Counted from the first letter of the stretch, positions 16,390 through 25,816 are shown. The stretch: DNA of 64,000 nucleotides from Burkholderiales bacterium (GCA_036262035.1 DATAJS010000010.1:912915-976914), one strand, 5' to 3'. Made by a program: numbers and translations. Notes: generated by a model from the letters alone, not told the origin.

Positions 16390-19203
16390 ATGACTGGAAT
16401 GACCAAAGAAGAGCTGGCCGCGATGCCGGTCGAGTTCAAGCTGAACGGCAATGACGTCGTCGCTTTCGGCGACGAGACGATACTCCAGGCCGCCGATCGA
16501 CTCGGCGTCGAGATCCCGCGACTCTGCTACAAGCCGGGCATGCGGCCCGACGGCAACTGCCGCGCGTGCGTCGTCGAAGTGAAGGGCGAGCGCGTGCTCG
16601 CGGCATCGTGCTGCCGCCGTCCGACCAAGGGCATGGAAGTCACTTCGGACAACGATCGCGCGCGCCATTCGCAGAAGATGGTGCTCGAGTTGCTGCTCTC
16701 CGACGTCGCGGGAGAGCGCCATACGCTGAGCTCCGAGCTCGACCAGTGGGCCGAGAAGCTCGAGGTCAGCGAGCCGCGCTTCGAGCGCCGCCACAACCCG
16801 GCGCCGGACCTCTCGCACTACGCGATCGCCGTCAATCTCGACGCCTGCATCCAGTGCACGCGCTGCGTGCGCGCGTGCCGCGAAGTGCAGGTGAACGACG
16901 TCATCGGCTACGCCTTCCGCGGCGAGCACTCCAAGATCGTGTTCGACCTCGACGACCCGATGGGCGGCTCGACGTGCGTGGCGTGCGGCGAGTGCGTGCA
17001 GGCGTGCCCGACCGGCGCGCTGATGCCCGCGCACGAGGTCGGCATGGTGGTGCCGGACCGACAGGTGAACTCGGTCTGCCCGTACTGCGGCGTCGGCTGC
17101 CAGCTCACCTACAACATCAAGGACAACAAGATCCTGTACGTGAACGGCCGCGAAGGTCCCGCCAACCTTTCACGCCTGTGCGTCAAGGGACGCTACGGCT
17201 TCGACTACGTCCACCACAAGCAGCGCCTGACCAGGCCGCTGATCCGCAAGGACGGTGTGCCGAAGCACGCGGACTTCACCATGGACCCGTCGAATCCGCT
17301 CGAATACTTCCGCGAAGCGAGCTGGGAAGAGGCGCTCGATCTCGCCGCGAGCAAGCTCAAAGCGATCCGCGATTCGGGCCCGCGCACGCTCGCCGGCTTC
17401 GGCTCGGCGAAAGGCACCAACGAAGAGGCCTACCTCTTCCAGAAGCTGGTGCGCACCGGTTTCGGCTCGAACAACGTCGACCACTGCACGCGGCTGTGCC
17501 ACGCTTCCAGCGTCGCGGCGCTGCTCGAAGGCATCGGCTCGGCCGCGGTATCGAACCAGGTCAACGACGTCGCGCGCGCGGACGTCATCTTCCTCATCGG
17601 CGCGAACCCGATCTCCAACCACCCGGTCGCGGCGACGTTCATCAAGAACGCCGCGAAGAACGGCACGACGCTCATCTACGCCGACCCGCGCAAGTCGGAG
17701 CTGTCGCGCCACGCGCAATACATGCTCCAGTTCAAGCCCGACACCGACGTGGCGATGCTCAACGCGATGATGCACACCATCGTCGAGGAAGGGCTCGTCG
17801 ACGCGGCGTTCGTCGCCGACCGCACCTCGGGTTATGAGGAGCTCAGGAAGAACCTCGAGGGCTACAGTCCCGAGGCGATGGCGCCGATCTGCGGCATTCC
17901 GGCCGAGACGCTGCGCGAGGTCGCGCGGCTCTTCGCCAAATCCAAAGGCTCGATGATCCTGTGGGGCATGGGCGTGTCGCAGCACGTGCACGGCACCGAC
18001 AACGCGCGCTGCCTGATCGCGCTGTGCCTGATGACCGGCCAGGTCGGCCGCCCCGGCACCGGCCTGCATCCGCTGCGCGGCCAGAACAACGTGCAAGGCG
18101 CTTCGGACTCAGGATTGATCCCGATGGTCTTCCCCGATTACCAGCGCGTCGACGACGACCAGGCGCGTGCGCGCTTCGAGAAGCTGTGGGGCACGACGCT
18201 CGATCCGAAACCGGGCCTCACCGTCGTCGAGATCATCCACGAGATCCTCGACGGCAAGATCCGCGGCATGTACATCATGGGCGAGAACCCCGCGATGTCC
18301 GATCCCGACGCGCATCACGCGCGCGAAGCGCTGGCCAAGCTCGAGTTCCTGGTGACGCAGGAGATCTTCCTCACCGAGACCTGCTACTACGCCGACGTGA
18401 TCCTGCCGGCGACCGCGTGGCCGGAGAAGGACGGGACGGTCACCAACACCGACCGCATGGTGCAGCTCGGCCGCAAGGCGCTGGCCGCGCCGGGTGAGGC
18501 GAAGCCGGATCTCTGGATCATCCAGGCGCTCGCCAACCGCCTCGGCCTCGACTGGAAATATGCGGGGCCGAAGGACGTGTTCAACGAGATGCGCCGCGCG
18601 ATGGATTCGATCGCCGGCATCACCTGGGAGCGCCTCGAAGCCGAGAGCTCGGTCACCTATCCGTGCGAGAACGAAGGCGATCCCGGAACCCCCGTGGTCT
18701 TCACCGAGCGCTTCCCGACCCCGAGCGGCCGCGCCAGGTTCGTCCCGGCGGACATCATCCCGGCCGCCGAGCGTCCCGACGGCGAGTACCCGTTCGTGCT
18801 CATCACCGGGCGCCAGCTCGAGCACTGGCACACCGGCGCGATGACGCGCCGCGCGTCGGTGCTCGACGCCATCGAGCCCGATCCGACCGCGCTGGTGCAC
18901 CCGCTCGATCTGGACGCGATGGGGGCGAAGGCGGGAGACGTCATCACGATCGAATCGCGCCGAGGCATCATCTCGCTCTACGCGCGCGCCGACGACGGCA
19001 CGCCGCGGGGCGCTGTGTTCGTGCCGTTCTGCTTCTACGAAGCCGCGGCGAACCTGCTCACCAACCCCGCGCTCGATCCGTTCGGCAAGATCCCCGAGTT
19101 CAAGTACTGCGCGGTGAAGGTGATGCGCGGGGGCGAGCTGACGCCGCGGACGTCGTATGGCGGGGGTCAGGCGCTGGCGGCGCTGAGGGGCGTCGGGGCC
19201 TGA
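16390..19203 (+). CDS. fdhA: NAD-dependent formate dehydrogenase, alpha (Mo/W-bis-MGD) subunit
   Basis: 937 residues. Order of domains: an N-terminal 2Fe-2S ferredoxin-like domain (CYKPGM...GNCRACVVEV), 4Fe-4S motifs CIQCTRCVRAC and CVACGECVQACPTG, then CPYCGVGCQ opening the molybdopterin oxidoreductase core. The active-site residue is cysteine, in HCTRLCHASSV at about residues 366-376, where selenocysteine occurs in FdhF. It oxidises formate to CO2. With the NuoEF fusion it makes a soluble two-subunit enzyme of the Fdh1 type. Whether it uses W or Mo cannot be seen, and no maturation gene such as fdhD is adjacent. Confidence 0.94.
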   Translation: MTGMTKEELAAMPVEFKLNGNDVVAFGDETILQAADRLGVEIPRLCYKPGMRPDGNCRACVVEVKGERVLAASCCRRPTKGMEVTSDNDRARHSQKMVLELLLSDVAGERHTLSSELDQWAEKLEVSEPRFERRHNPAPDLSHYAIAVNLDACIQCTRCVRACREVQVNDVIGYAFRGEHSKIVFDLDDPMGGSTCVACGECVQACPTGALMPAHEVGMVVPDRQVNSVCPYCGVGCQLTYNIKDNKILYVNGREGPANLSRLCVKGRYGFDYVHHKQRLTRPLIRKDGVPKHADFTMDPSNPLEYFREASWEEALDLAASKLKAIRDSGPRTLAGFGSAKGTNEEAYLFQKLVRTGFGSNNVDHCTRLCHASSVAALLEGIGSAAVSNQVNDVARADVIFLIGANPISNHPVAATFIKNAAKNGTTLIYADPRKSELSRHAQYMLQFKPDTDVAMLNAMMHTIVEEGLVDAAFVADRTSGYEELRKNLEGYSPEAMAPICGIPAETLREVARLFAKSKGSMILWGMGVSQHVHGTDNARCLIALCLMTGQVGRPGTGLHPLRGQNNVQGASDSGLIPMVFPDYQRVDDDQARARFEKLWGTTLDPKPGLTVVEIIHEILDGKIRGMYIMGENPAMSDPDAHHAREALAKLEFLVTQEIFLTETCYYADVILPATAWPEKDGTVTNTDRMVQLGRKALAAPGEAKPDLWIIQALANRLGLDWKYAGPKDVFNEMRRAMDSIAGITWERLEAESSVTYPCENEGDPGTPVVFTERFPTPSGRARFVPADIIPAAERPDGEYPFVLITGRQLEHWHTGAMTRRASVLDAIEPDPTALVHPLDLDAMGAKAGDVITIESRRGIISLYARADDGTPRGAVFVPFCFYEAAANLLTNPALDPFGKIPEFKYCAVKVMRGGELTPRTSYGGGQALAALRGVGA

Positions 19204-19230
19204 CGGCGCGGTGCGTTACCACGCACCCTG

Positions 19231-19330
19231 CGAAGGTCGTCATTCCCGCGCAGGCGGGAATCCATTTTCGACGGTCAAAAGTCAGAATGGATTCCCGATC
19301 GCTTCCGCTATCGCGGGTCGGGAATGACGG
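19231..19330. repeat. Composite ATTCCC palindromic repeat
   Basis: CATTCCCGCGCAGGCGGGAATCCATTTT... is followed by its inverted partner ATGGATTCCCGATCG... ending GGGTCGGGAATGACGG. The layout is that of the element at 10138. It separates fdhA from the fhs promoter region. Confidence 0.7.
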
Positions 19331-19337
19331 CCCACTC

Positions 19338-19380
19338 TTGACCGCGGTCAAGGCGTCGTTCGCTTCTGCGGTCCTATAGT
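19338..19380 (+). promoter_or_regulatory. fhs promoter with Crp/Fnr-type operator
   Basis: The perfect palindrome TTGACCGCGGTCAA occupies 19338-19351, and a -10 box TATAGT occupies 19375-19380, 23 nt after it. The spacing places the operator centre near -41.5, over the -35 region, as in class II activation by Fnr/Crp proteins. The identical 23-nt gap occurs at the oxc promoter. Confidence 0.65.
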
Positions 19381-19453
19381 TCCCCGGCTCGCGCCGTCCG
19401 GCGCCGATAAAAATCCCAGAACGATTCCACGCTTCCACGGAAAGGTCGACGTC

Positions 19454-21130
19454 ATGCCGTTATCCGATATCGAAATCGCCCAGCAGGCGAAGCTGCAGCG
19501 CATCACCTCGCTCGCGCAAAAGCTCGGAATACCCGAGGACGCGATCGAGCCTTACGGCCACTACAAGGCCAAGGTGTCGCTCGACTACGTCGACAGCCTT
19601 GCGAGCAAGAAGGACGGCAAGCTCGTCCTGGTGACGGCGATCAGCCCGACCCCCGCCGGGGAAGGCAAGACGACGACGACCGTCGGTCTCGGCGACGCGC
19701 TCAACAAGATCGGCAAGAAAGCGCTGATCTGCCTGCGCGAGCCTTCGCTCGGTCCCGTCTTCGGCATGAAAGGCGGCGCGGCGGGCGGCGGCTACGCCCA
19801 GGTCGTGCCGATGGAAGACATCAACCTGCACTTCACCGGCGACTTCAACGCGATCCAGCTCGCGAACAACCTGCTCGCCGCGACCATCGACAACCACATC
19901 CACCACGGCAACGAGCTCGGCATCGACGTGCGCCGCATCACGTGGAAGCGCGTCCTGGACATGAACGACCGCGCGCTGCGCGAGATCACGTGCTCGCTCG
20001 GCGGGCCGGGCAACGGGTATCCGCGCCAGGACGGTTTCGACATCGTCGTAGCAAGCGAGGTGATGGCGATCTTCTGCCTCGCGACCTCGTTCAAGGACCT
20101 CAAGAACCGCCTCGGCAACATCGTGATCGGCTACACGCGCGAGCAGAAGCCGGTGCTGGCGAAAGACCTCAAGGTCCATGGAGCGATGACCGTGCTCCTG
20201 AAAGACGCGCTCAAGCCCAACCTCGTGCAGACGCTGGAGAACAATCCGGCGTTCATCCACGGCGGTCCGTTCGCGAACATCGCGCACGGCTGCAACTCGG
20301 TGATCGCGACCAAGACCGCGCTCAAGCTGGCGGACTACGTCGTGACCGAAGCCGGTTTCGGCGCCGACCTCGGCGCCGAGAAGTTCGTCGACATCAAGTG
20401 CCGCAAGTCGGGGCTGCGTCCGGACGCGGTGGTGATCGTCGCGACGATGCGCGCGCTGAAATACCACGGCGGCGTCGACGTCAAGGAAGTGAACAAGGAA
20501 AACCTCGCCGCGCTGGAGAAAGGCCTCGCCAACCTCGAGCGCCACGTCGACAACGTGCGCAACCACTACGGCCTGCCGTGCGTGGTCTCGATCAACCGCT
20601 TCACCTTCGACACCGACGCCGAGATCGAGCTCGTCAAGAAGAAGATGGCGCCGCACAACGTGCCGGTGCTGCTCGCCAACCACTGGGCCGAAGGCGGCGC
20701 GGGCGCGGCGGACGTGGCGAAGGCCGTCGTCGATCTCATTGAAAAGGGCGGGAGCAAGTTCAAGTTCGTCTACGAAGACGACGTGCCGCTGTGGGACAAG
20801 ATCAAGACGATCGCCACCAAGATCTACGGCGCGAGCGACGTCACGGCGGACGCCAAAGTGCGCGGCCAGATCAAGCGGCTGCAGGAGGAGGGTTACGGCA
20901 AGTATCCCGTCTGCGTCGCCAAGACCCAGTACTCGTTCTCGACCGACGCGAGCTTGCGCGGCGCACCGTCGGGCCACGTCGTGAACATCCGCGAAGTGCG
21001 TCTCGCCGCGGGCGCGGAGTTCGTGGTGATGGTGTGCGGCGACATCATGACGATGCCCGGCCTGCCGAAGGTGGCGTCGGCGGAGAAGATCGACCTCACC
21101 GACGACGGTAAAGTCGTAGGGCTCTTCTGA
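19454..21130 (+). CDS. fhs: Formate-tetrahydrofolate ligase
   Basis: 558 residues, the usual length. [14 protein letters not shown] (about residues 62-75) is the P-loop; [18 protein letters not shown] and [13 protein letters not shown] are family signatures. It converts formate, ATP and THF to 10-formyl-THF, bringing formate carbon into biosynthesis. It is monocistronic by layout: its own promoter/operator upstream and a strong hairpin 25 nt after the stop. Its link to formate dehydrogenase and the oxalate genes is both positional and by the shared operator. Confidence 0.96.
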   Translation: MPLSDIEIAQQAKLQRITSLAQKLGIPEDAIEPYGHYKAKVSLDYVDSLASKKDGKLVLVTAISPTPAGEGKTTTTVGLGDALNKIGKKALICLREPSLGPVFGMKGGAAGGGYAQVVPMEDINLHFTGDFNAIQLANNLLAATIDNHIHHGNELGIDVRRITWKRVLDMNDRALREITCSLGGPGNGYPRQDGFDIVVASEVMAIFCLATSFKDLKNRLGNIVIGYTREQKPVLAKDLKVHGAMTVLLKDALKPNLVQTLENNPAFIHGGPFANIAHGCNSVIATKTALKLADYVVTEAGFGADLGAEKFVDIKCRKSGLRPDAVVIVATMRALKYHGGVDVKEVNKENLAALEKGLANLERHVDNVRNHYGLPCVVSINRFTFDTDAEIELVKKKMAPHNVPVLLANHWAEGGAGAADVAKAVVDLIEKGGSKFKFVYEDDVPLWDKIKTIATKIYGASDVTADAKVRGQIKRLQEEGYGKYPVCVAKTQYSFSTDASLRGAPSGHVVNIREVRLAAGAEFVVMVCGDIMTMPGLPKVASAEKIDLTDDGKVVGLF

Positions 21131-21155
21131 TATCGGGTTTTGAAGGAAGGGAGGT

Positions 21156-21185
21156 CTCGGAGGGAAACCCTGGTTTCCCTCCGAG
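21156..21185 (+). terminator. Hairpin terminator after fhs
   Basis: CTCGGAGGGAAACC (21156-21169) and GGTTTCCCTCCGAG (21172-21185) are perfect complements with a tight centre. Only a short T-rich tail (GTGTTTACTT) follows. A second long hairpin, CGTCAATGGAAGCG with CGCTTCCGTTGACG, lies at 21199-21231. Confidence 0.65.
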
Positions 21186-21226
21186 GTGTTTACTTCCCGC
21201 GTCAATGGAAGCGCGCAGCGCTTCCG

Positions 21227-21254
21227 TTGACGCATCACGAAGTGACATGATAAA
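21227..21254 (+). promoter_or_regulatory. Sigma-70 promoter of the riboswitch transcript
   Basis: TTGACG at 21227-21232 and GATAAA at 21249-21254 with 16 bp between. The predicted start is about 21261, roughly 30 nt before the aptamer. Confidence 0.55.
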
Positions 21255-21289
21255 AAGCGGGCGCTCGTCATGATCTGACGGGCGCTTCC

Positions 21290-21412
21290 AAAGGGGAGTA
21301 GCTACGGCCGCGTCGTCGTCAGGCGCGGCTGCGATACGGCCGTCACCACGGAATCGCTGGACGATTCCCGGCCGCATCGGCGACTTGGGCGTTGCCGGCG
21401 AGACCTTTGCCT
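21290..21412 (+). ncRNA. yybP-ykoY family (Mn2+) riboswitch
   Basis: The 5' consensus AAAGGGGAGUAGC is at 21290-21302. GGCCGUCACC lies at about 21338-21347, and the 3' strand GGCGAGACCUUUGCC ends at about 21412. AAAGG at 21290-21294 pairs with CCUUU at 21404-21408 to close P1. These two conserved strands form the Mn2+-sensing docked helices in the known family, which controls Mn2+ export genes such as mntP, alx/terC-like genes and P-type ATPases. It lies 41 nt upstream of a permease start and 3' of its own promoter. A short hairpin (GCGCTCGTCA/TGACGGGCGC) precedes it. Confidence 0.85.
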
Positions 21413-21453
21413 CGAACGAGTACGGTTAAAGGTAAAGGTAGAGGTCGCCGCAC

Positions 21454-22845
21454 GTGAACGTGCTGGGCATTCCTGTCGAATTCATCCTGTTCGCGCTCAC
21501 GCTGCTCGGCGTGGCGGTGTTCCACCATCACACGATGGCGGTCGCGCTCACCGGGCTGGCGGCGATCACCGCGTACAAGCTCGGTTTCACCGGGTTCAAG
21601 GGCGCGACCGGTGTCCACGGTCTGGCGCTGCACCTCGCGCACGAGTGGGTGATCCTCGCCAATCTGCTCGGGCTGCTCCTCGGGTTCGCGCTGCTCGCGA
21701 ACCACTTCGAGCGCAGCCGCATCCCGGCCGAGCTTCCCAGGCTGCTGCCCGACGACTGGAAAGGCGCGTTCGTCCTGCTCGCGATCATCTTCGTGCTGTC
21801 GAGCTTCCTCGACAACATCGCGGCGGCGATGATCGGCGGCACGATCGCCGGCACGGTGTTCCGCGGCAAGGTGCACATCGGCTATCTCGCGGCGATCGTC
21901 GCGGCATCGAACGCCGGCGGCGCCGGCAGTGTGGTCGGCGACACCACGACGACGATGATGTGGATCGCCGGCGTCTCGCCGCTCGACGTGCTCGAAGCGT
22001 ACGTCGCGGCCGCGGTCGCCCTCGTGGTGTTCGGGATACCCGCGTCGTTCCAGCAGCAGCGCTACTCGCCGATCATGAAAGACCCGCCTCGCGGGGTGAA
22101 TATCGACTGGGCGCGCGTGGGTATCGTGGGCGCGATTCTCTCGGCGGCGATCGCCGCCAACGTCGTGGTGAATCTCTACTACGACGCTGTCTCGGACGCA
22201 TTTCCGTTCATCGGCGCCGCGGTGTGGGCGGCGATCCTCGCGACCGCCGCGGTGCGCAGCCCCGACTGGTCGCTGCTGCCGAACGCCTTCCGTGGCAGCG
22301 TCTTCCTGCTCGCGCTGATCCTGTGCGCCTCGATGATGCCGGTCGAGAAGCTGCCGGCCGCGTCGTGGTCTTCCGCGCTCGGTCTCGGTTTCGTCTCGGC
22401 CGTCTTCGACAACATCCCGCTCACCGCGCTCGCGCTGCGGCAGGGCGGCTACGACTGGGGCTTCCTCGCGTACGCCGTCGGCTTCGGCGGCTCGATGATC
22501 TGGTTCGGCTCGTCCGCCGGTGTCGCGCTCGCCAACATGTACGGCGAAGCGAAGTCGGTCGGCGCGTGGGTGCGTCACGGCTGGCACGTCGCCGTCGCCT
22601 ACGTGATCGGCTTTTTCGTCCTGCTGTCCGTCCTCGGCTGGCACCCGCACGCGCCGGCCAAGCGCGCGGCGGCCTCGGGTATTTCCCGATGCGACGATTG
22701 CGTACGTGGTTATAATTTCCGCCGAACGGCGCAGACCGCTTTTTTGTCCACCTGCGTTCCCGTCCGGGGTTCGCAGTTTCCAACCCACGCAGTACCGTAT
22801 CTTCCCGCTGCGGCGCATTACCCGAGGAGTGAATTCACATCATGA
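21454..22845 (+). CDS. Ion-transporter (IT) superfamily permease, NhaD/ArsB-like
   Basis: A 463-residue polytopic membrane protein with about 10-11 hydrophobic segments. FLDNIAAAMIGGTIAG, NAGGAGSVVGDTTTTMMW and FDNIPLTALAL are the paired re-entrant signatures of NhaD-type Na+/H+ antiporters and ArsB-like exporters. It starts with GTG at 21454, with AGAGG upstream. The riboswitch ahead of it argues for a Mn2+-linked export role. The frame runs to 22845 and overlaps terC by ATGA, but the last 60 residues after APAKRA are polar and not membrane-like; the conserved part ends near 22667. Confidence 0.8.
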   Translation: MNVLGIPVEFILFALTLLGVAVFHHHTMAVALTGLAAITAYKLGFTGFKGATGVHGLALHLAHEWVILANLLGLLLGFALLANHFERSRIPAELPRLLPDDWKGAFVLLAIIFVLSSFLDNIAAAMIGGTIAGTVFRGKVHIGYLAAIVAASNAGGAGSVVGDTTTTMMWIAGVSPLDVLEAYVAAAVALVVFGIPASFQQQRYSPIMKDPPRGVNIDWARVGIVGAILSAAIAANVVVNLYYDAVSDAFPFIGAAVWAAILATAAVRSPDWSLLPNAFRGSVFLLALILCASMMPVEKLPAASWSSALGLGFVSAVFDNIPLTALALRQGGYDWGFLAYAVGFGGSMIWFGSSAGVALANMYGEAKSVGAWVRHGWHVAVAYVIGFFVLLSVLGWHPHAPAKRAAASGISRCDDCVRGYNFRRTAQTAFLSTCVPVRGSQFPTHAVPYLPAAAHYPRSEFTS

Positions 22846-23558
22846 GCGTAACCGACCCCGCCTTCTGGGTGGCGTTGCTGCAGATCATCGGCGTCAACAT
22901 CGTTCTTTCCGGCGACAACGCGGTCGTCATCGCGCTTGCCGCGCGCTCGCTGCCGCCCAAGCAGCAGAAACAGGCGATCTTCTGGGGCAGCGGCGCCGCG
23001 GTCGTCATGCGGATCATCCTGACGATCGTCGCGGTCGAGATGCTGAAGCTGCCTTACCTCAAGCTCATCGGCGCGGTGCTGCTGCTGTGGATCGCGGTCA
23101 AGCTGCTGATGCCGGAAGAAGAGGGCGGCGAAGACGTCAGTGCGAGCGATAACCTGATCGTCGCGATCAAGACGATCCTCGTCGCCGACCTCGTGATGAG
23201 CCTCGACAACGTGATCGGCGTCGCCGCCGCGGCCAAGGACAACGACACGCTGCTCATCCTCGGTCTGGCGATCTCGATCCCGCTGGTGATCTTCGGCTCG
23301 ACGATCCTGCTGAAGCTCATGGGCCGCTTCCCGGTGATCATCACGATCGGCGCCGCGCTGCTGGGCTGGGTCGCCGGCGAGATGGCCGCGACCGATCCGT
23401 TGATCAAGGAGTGGGTGAACGCGAACGCCCACTGGCTGCACTGGGTCGCGCCGGCCGCCGGAGCGGTGCTCGTCGTCGTCGTCGGCAAGTGGCTGGCGTC
23501 GCGCTCGCACGAGTCGAAAGAAATCGTCGATCTCGTCCATGAAGATCCGAAAGCATAG
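22842..23558 (+). CDS. TerC-family integral membrane protein (putative metal exporter)
   Basis: 238 residues with about seven transmembrane helices. The paired acidic motifs LSGDNAVVIALA (near residue 24) and MSLDNVIGVAA (near residue 120) are typical of TerC/Alx/YjbE proteins, which export Mn2+ or help metallate exported proteins. A GAGGAG ribosome site at 22823-22829 supports the ATG. It overlaps the upstream permease frame by 4 nt. Together with the riboswitch upstream this reads as a Mn2+ homeostasis operon. A UspA gene follows after 11 nt. Confidence 0.88.
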   Translation: MSVTDPAFWVALLQIIGVNIVLSGDNAVVIALAARSLPPKQQKQAIFWGSGAAVVMRIILTIVAVEMLKLPYLKLIGAVLLLWIAVKLLMPEEEGGEDVSASDNLIVAIKTILVADLVMSLDNVIGVAAAAKDNDTLLILGLAISIPLVIFGSTILLKLMGRFPVIITIGAALLGWVAGEMAATDPLIKEWVNANAHWLHWVAPAAGAVLVVVVGKWLASRSHESKEIVDLVHEDPKA

Positions 23559-23569
23559 GGGGTGAGACC

Positions 23570-23992
23570 ATGAAGACACTGGTGCCTACGGACGGCTCCG
23601 AGACCTCGCTGCGCGCGGTCGACCATGTCATCAACAAGTCGCAGCGCGACGCGCTGGAGCTGCACCTGATCAACGTGCAGCCGCCCCTGCCGTACGCCGG
23701 CCGCGCGGCGTCGGCCGTCGGCCACAGCAATATCGAGGATTACCACCGGGAAGAAGGGCTGAAGTGCCTGGAGCCGGCGGAGCGCACGCTGGACGCGGCC
23801 GGCATCCGGTACCACTACCACGTCGCGGTCGGCGATGCCGGCGAGGTCATCGCGAAATACGCGAGAGAGCACGGCATCGACCAGATCGTCATGGGCACCC
23901 ACGGCCGCGGCGCGGTCGCCAGCGTGCTCATGGGTTCGGTCGCGAAGGAAGTGCTGGAAAAGGCGAGCGTCCCCGTCGTTCTCGTGAAATAG
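23570..23992 (+). CDS. Universal stress protein (UspA family)
   Basis: 140 residues. MKTLVPTDGSETS begins the Usp fold, and IVMGTHGRGAVASVLMGSVA contains the ATP-binding G-2x-G-9x-G-S pattern. It has a GGGGTGAG ribosome region 11 nt after terC and so probably shares that transcript. Its role in metal stress is inference. Confidence 0.9.
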   Translation: MKTLVPTDGSETSLRAVDHVINKSQRDALELHLINVQPPLPYAGRAASAVGHSNIEDYHREEGLKCLEPAERTLDAAGIRYHYHVAVGDAGEVIAKYAREHGIDQIVMGTHGRGAVASVLMGSVAKEVLEKASVPVVLVK

Positions 23993-24087
23993 CGGGCCGG
24001 CGCGGCCTGTTCGCGCATGGAGCATGGACAACCGTCGCCAGGGGCGGCGCGTTATGTCGGGACGGGCAGGGCAATCGCGGCGGAAAA

Positions 24088-24101
24088 TTGACCGCGGTCA
24101 A
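24088..24101. promoter_or_regulatory. Crp/Fnr-type operator upstream of the TTT transporter
   Basis: The perfect palindrome TTGACCGCGGTCAA, 131 nt upstream of the solute receptor start. The closest -10-like hexamer at class II distance is CAAGAT at 24124-24129 (22-nt gap), weaker than at fhs and oxc. Confidence 0.6.
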
Positions 24102-24231
24102 TTCGTTTTGGCGGGGCCTGGACCAAGATACCGGGCAATCTGCAGGGTCTGGGCGCTTCCGGCGCCCGTCCAGCGGATCGACCGGCTCCGCGCTGGCAGC
24201 GCGCCCGAGTCCACGATAACGGAGGAGTGAA

Positions 24232-25245
24232 ATGCGTAAGAGCCTGCGCGGCTTCGTGCCGCTACTCGCACTGACCAGCTTCGCGCTGAGCGGACCAGCA
24301 TCCGCGGCGGCCGCCGGCTGGGAACCCGCCAAGCCCGTCGAATTCGTGATCCCCGCCGGCACCGGCGGCGGCGCCGACCAGATGGCGCGCCTCATCCAGG
24401 GCATCGTAGCCAAGCACAACCTGATGAAGCAGACGCTCATCCCGATCAACAAGTCGGGCGGGGCCGGCGCCGAAGGCTTCCTCGACGTGAAGGCGGCGAA
24501 AGGCGATCCGCACAAGATCATCATCACCCTCTCCAACCTGTTCACCACCCCGCTCGCGACCGGCGTGCCTTTCAACTGGAAGGACCTGACGCCGGTATCG
24601 ATGATGGCGCTCGATCAGTTCGTGCTGTGGGTGAATGCCGAAACGCCGTACAAGACCGCCAAGGAATACGTCGAGGCGGCGAAGAAAGCGGGCCCCGGCA
24701 AGTTCAAGATGGCCGGCACCGGCTCCAAGCAGGAAGACCAGATCATCACGGTCGCGCTCGAGAAAGCGACCGGGGCCAAATTCACCTACATTCCCTTCAA
24801 GGGCGGCGGCGACGTCGCGACCCAGCTGGTGGGCAAGCACGTCGACTCGACGGTGAACAACCCGATCGAGGCGGTCGCGCAATGGCGTGCCGGAAAGCTG
24901 CGTCCGCTGTGCGTGTTCGACGACCAGCGCATGCCCTACAAGAACAAGGTGACTGACACCATGGCGTGGGGCGACATCCCGACCTGCAAGGAAGCCGGGG
25001 TGCCGACCGACTACGTGATGCTGCGCGGCATCTTCATGGCGCCGGGCGTTCCGAAGGAAGCGGTCGACTACTACGTGCAGCTTCTCCGGCGCGTACGCGA
25101 GACGCCCGAGTGGAAGGAGTTCATGGAGAAAGGCGCGTTCAACCAGACCGCGCTCTCCGGCAAGGAATACGCCGACTGGGTGGCGAAAGCCGAGCAGGAG
25201 CACGTGAAGCTGATGACCGACGCGGGCTTCCTCGCCAAGAAGTAA
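24232..25245 (+). CDS. TTT solute receptor (TctC/Bug), predicted for oxalate
   Basis: A 337-residue Bug receptor. The signal peptide spans residues 1-27, with cleavage after ASAAAA; the mature protein opens with KPVEFVIPAGTGGGADQMARL, the carboxylate-binding edge. It is the first gene of a complete tctC-tctB-tctA set behind the oxalate-regulon operator and is oriented toward the regulator and oxc-frc. That context predicts oxalate or a similar dicarboxylate as ligand. Bug receptors typically place their ligand's carboxylate over this glycine-rich segment. A GGAGG ribosome site lies at 24221-24226. Confidence 0.88.
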   Translation: MRKSLRGFVPLLALTSFALSGPASAAAAGWEPAKPVEFVIPAGTGGGADQMARLIQGIVAKHNLMKQTLIPINKSGGAGAEGFLDVKAAKGDPHKIIITLSNLFTTPLATGVPFNWKDLTPVSMMALDQFVLWVNAETPYKTAKEYVEAAKKAGPGKFKMAGTGSKQEDQIITVALEKATGAKFTYIPFKGGGDVATQLVGKHVDSTVNNPIEAVAQWRAGKLRPLCVFDDQRMPYKNKVTDTMAWGDIPTCKEAGVPTDYVMLRGIFMAPGVPKEAVDYYVQLLRRVRETPEWKEFMEKGAFNQTALSGKEYADWVAKAEQEHVKLMTDAGFLAKK

Positions 25246-25251
25246 ATCGCT

Positions 25252-25278
25252 GAAGGGCGGGCCCGGAGCCCGCCCTTC
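25252..25278 (+). other. Intercistronic hairpin between receptor and membrane genes
   Basis: GAAGGGCGGGC (25252-25262) and GCCCGCCCTTC (25268-25278) are perfect complements with a 5-nt loop and no T-run. It is likely a partial terminator or 3'-end stabiliser that keeps the receptor in excess over the membrane subunits. Confidence 0.6.
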
Positions 25279-25294
25279 TGCTTCGGAAAGCCCC

Positions 25295-25816
25295 ATGAGC
25301 GAACCTCACAGCAGCCGCCCCGCTTTGGGCGGCGTATCGGCGCGCGCGATGGAAATCGTCGTCGCGGTCATCCTTTTCGGCATCGGCTCGCTCGTGGTGT
25401 ACGACAGCCACCGCCTCGGCTCGAGCTGGGGCTCCGACGGCCCGCAGGCAGGGTATTTCCCCTTCTACATCGGCCTCATCATCTGCATCTCGAGCGCCGC
25501 GGTTTTCATCCAGAACGTGTTCGGCAAGTCGGGCCGGCGCGCGGGGATCTTCGTCGAGTGGCAGCCGCTACGGCAGGTGCTGGCGATGCTGCTGCCGGCG
25601 GCGCTGTACGTGCTGGGCACCCAGCTCATCGGCCTGTACGTCGCGTCCGCGGTCTACATCGCGCTCTTCATGCGCGTGCTGGGCAAATACGGCTGGCTGA
25701 AGAGCGTCTCGCTCGGTTTCACCGTCAGCGCGCTCGCTTTCATCACGTTCGAAGTCTGGTTCAAGGTGCCGCTCTACAAAGGCGCTTTCGATCCGCTGTG
25801 GTTCCTCGGATACTGA
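25295..25816 (+). CDS. tctB: TTT small membrane subunit (TctB)
   Basis: 173 residues with four predicted transmembrane helices (about residues 15-36, 50-68, 90-125 split in two, and 145-165). GYFPFYIGLIICISS is typical of the family. TctB is the poorly conserved partner of TctA in TTT permeases, where it completes the membrane complex. It lies between the receptor and tctA, in the standard gene order. Confidence 0.86.
   Translation: MSEPHSSRPALGGVSARAMEIVVAVILFGIGSLVVYDSHRLGSSWGSDGPQAGYFPFYIGLIICISSAAVFIQNVFGKSGRRAGIFVEWQPLRQVLAMLLPAALYVLGTQLIGLYVASAVYIALFMRVLGKYGWLKSVSLGFTVSALAFITFEVWFKVPLYKGAFDPLWFLGY

Noticed and set aside
22711..22716. TATAAT as a firm terC promoter
   Set aside because: No -35 hexamer is found at 16-18 bp upstream, so it is mentioned only as an alternative reading of the permease tail.
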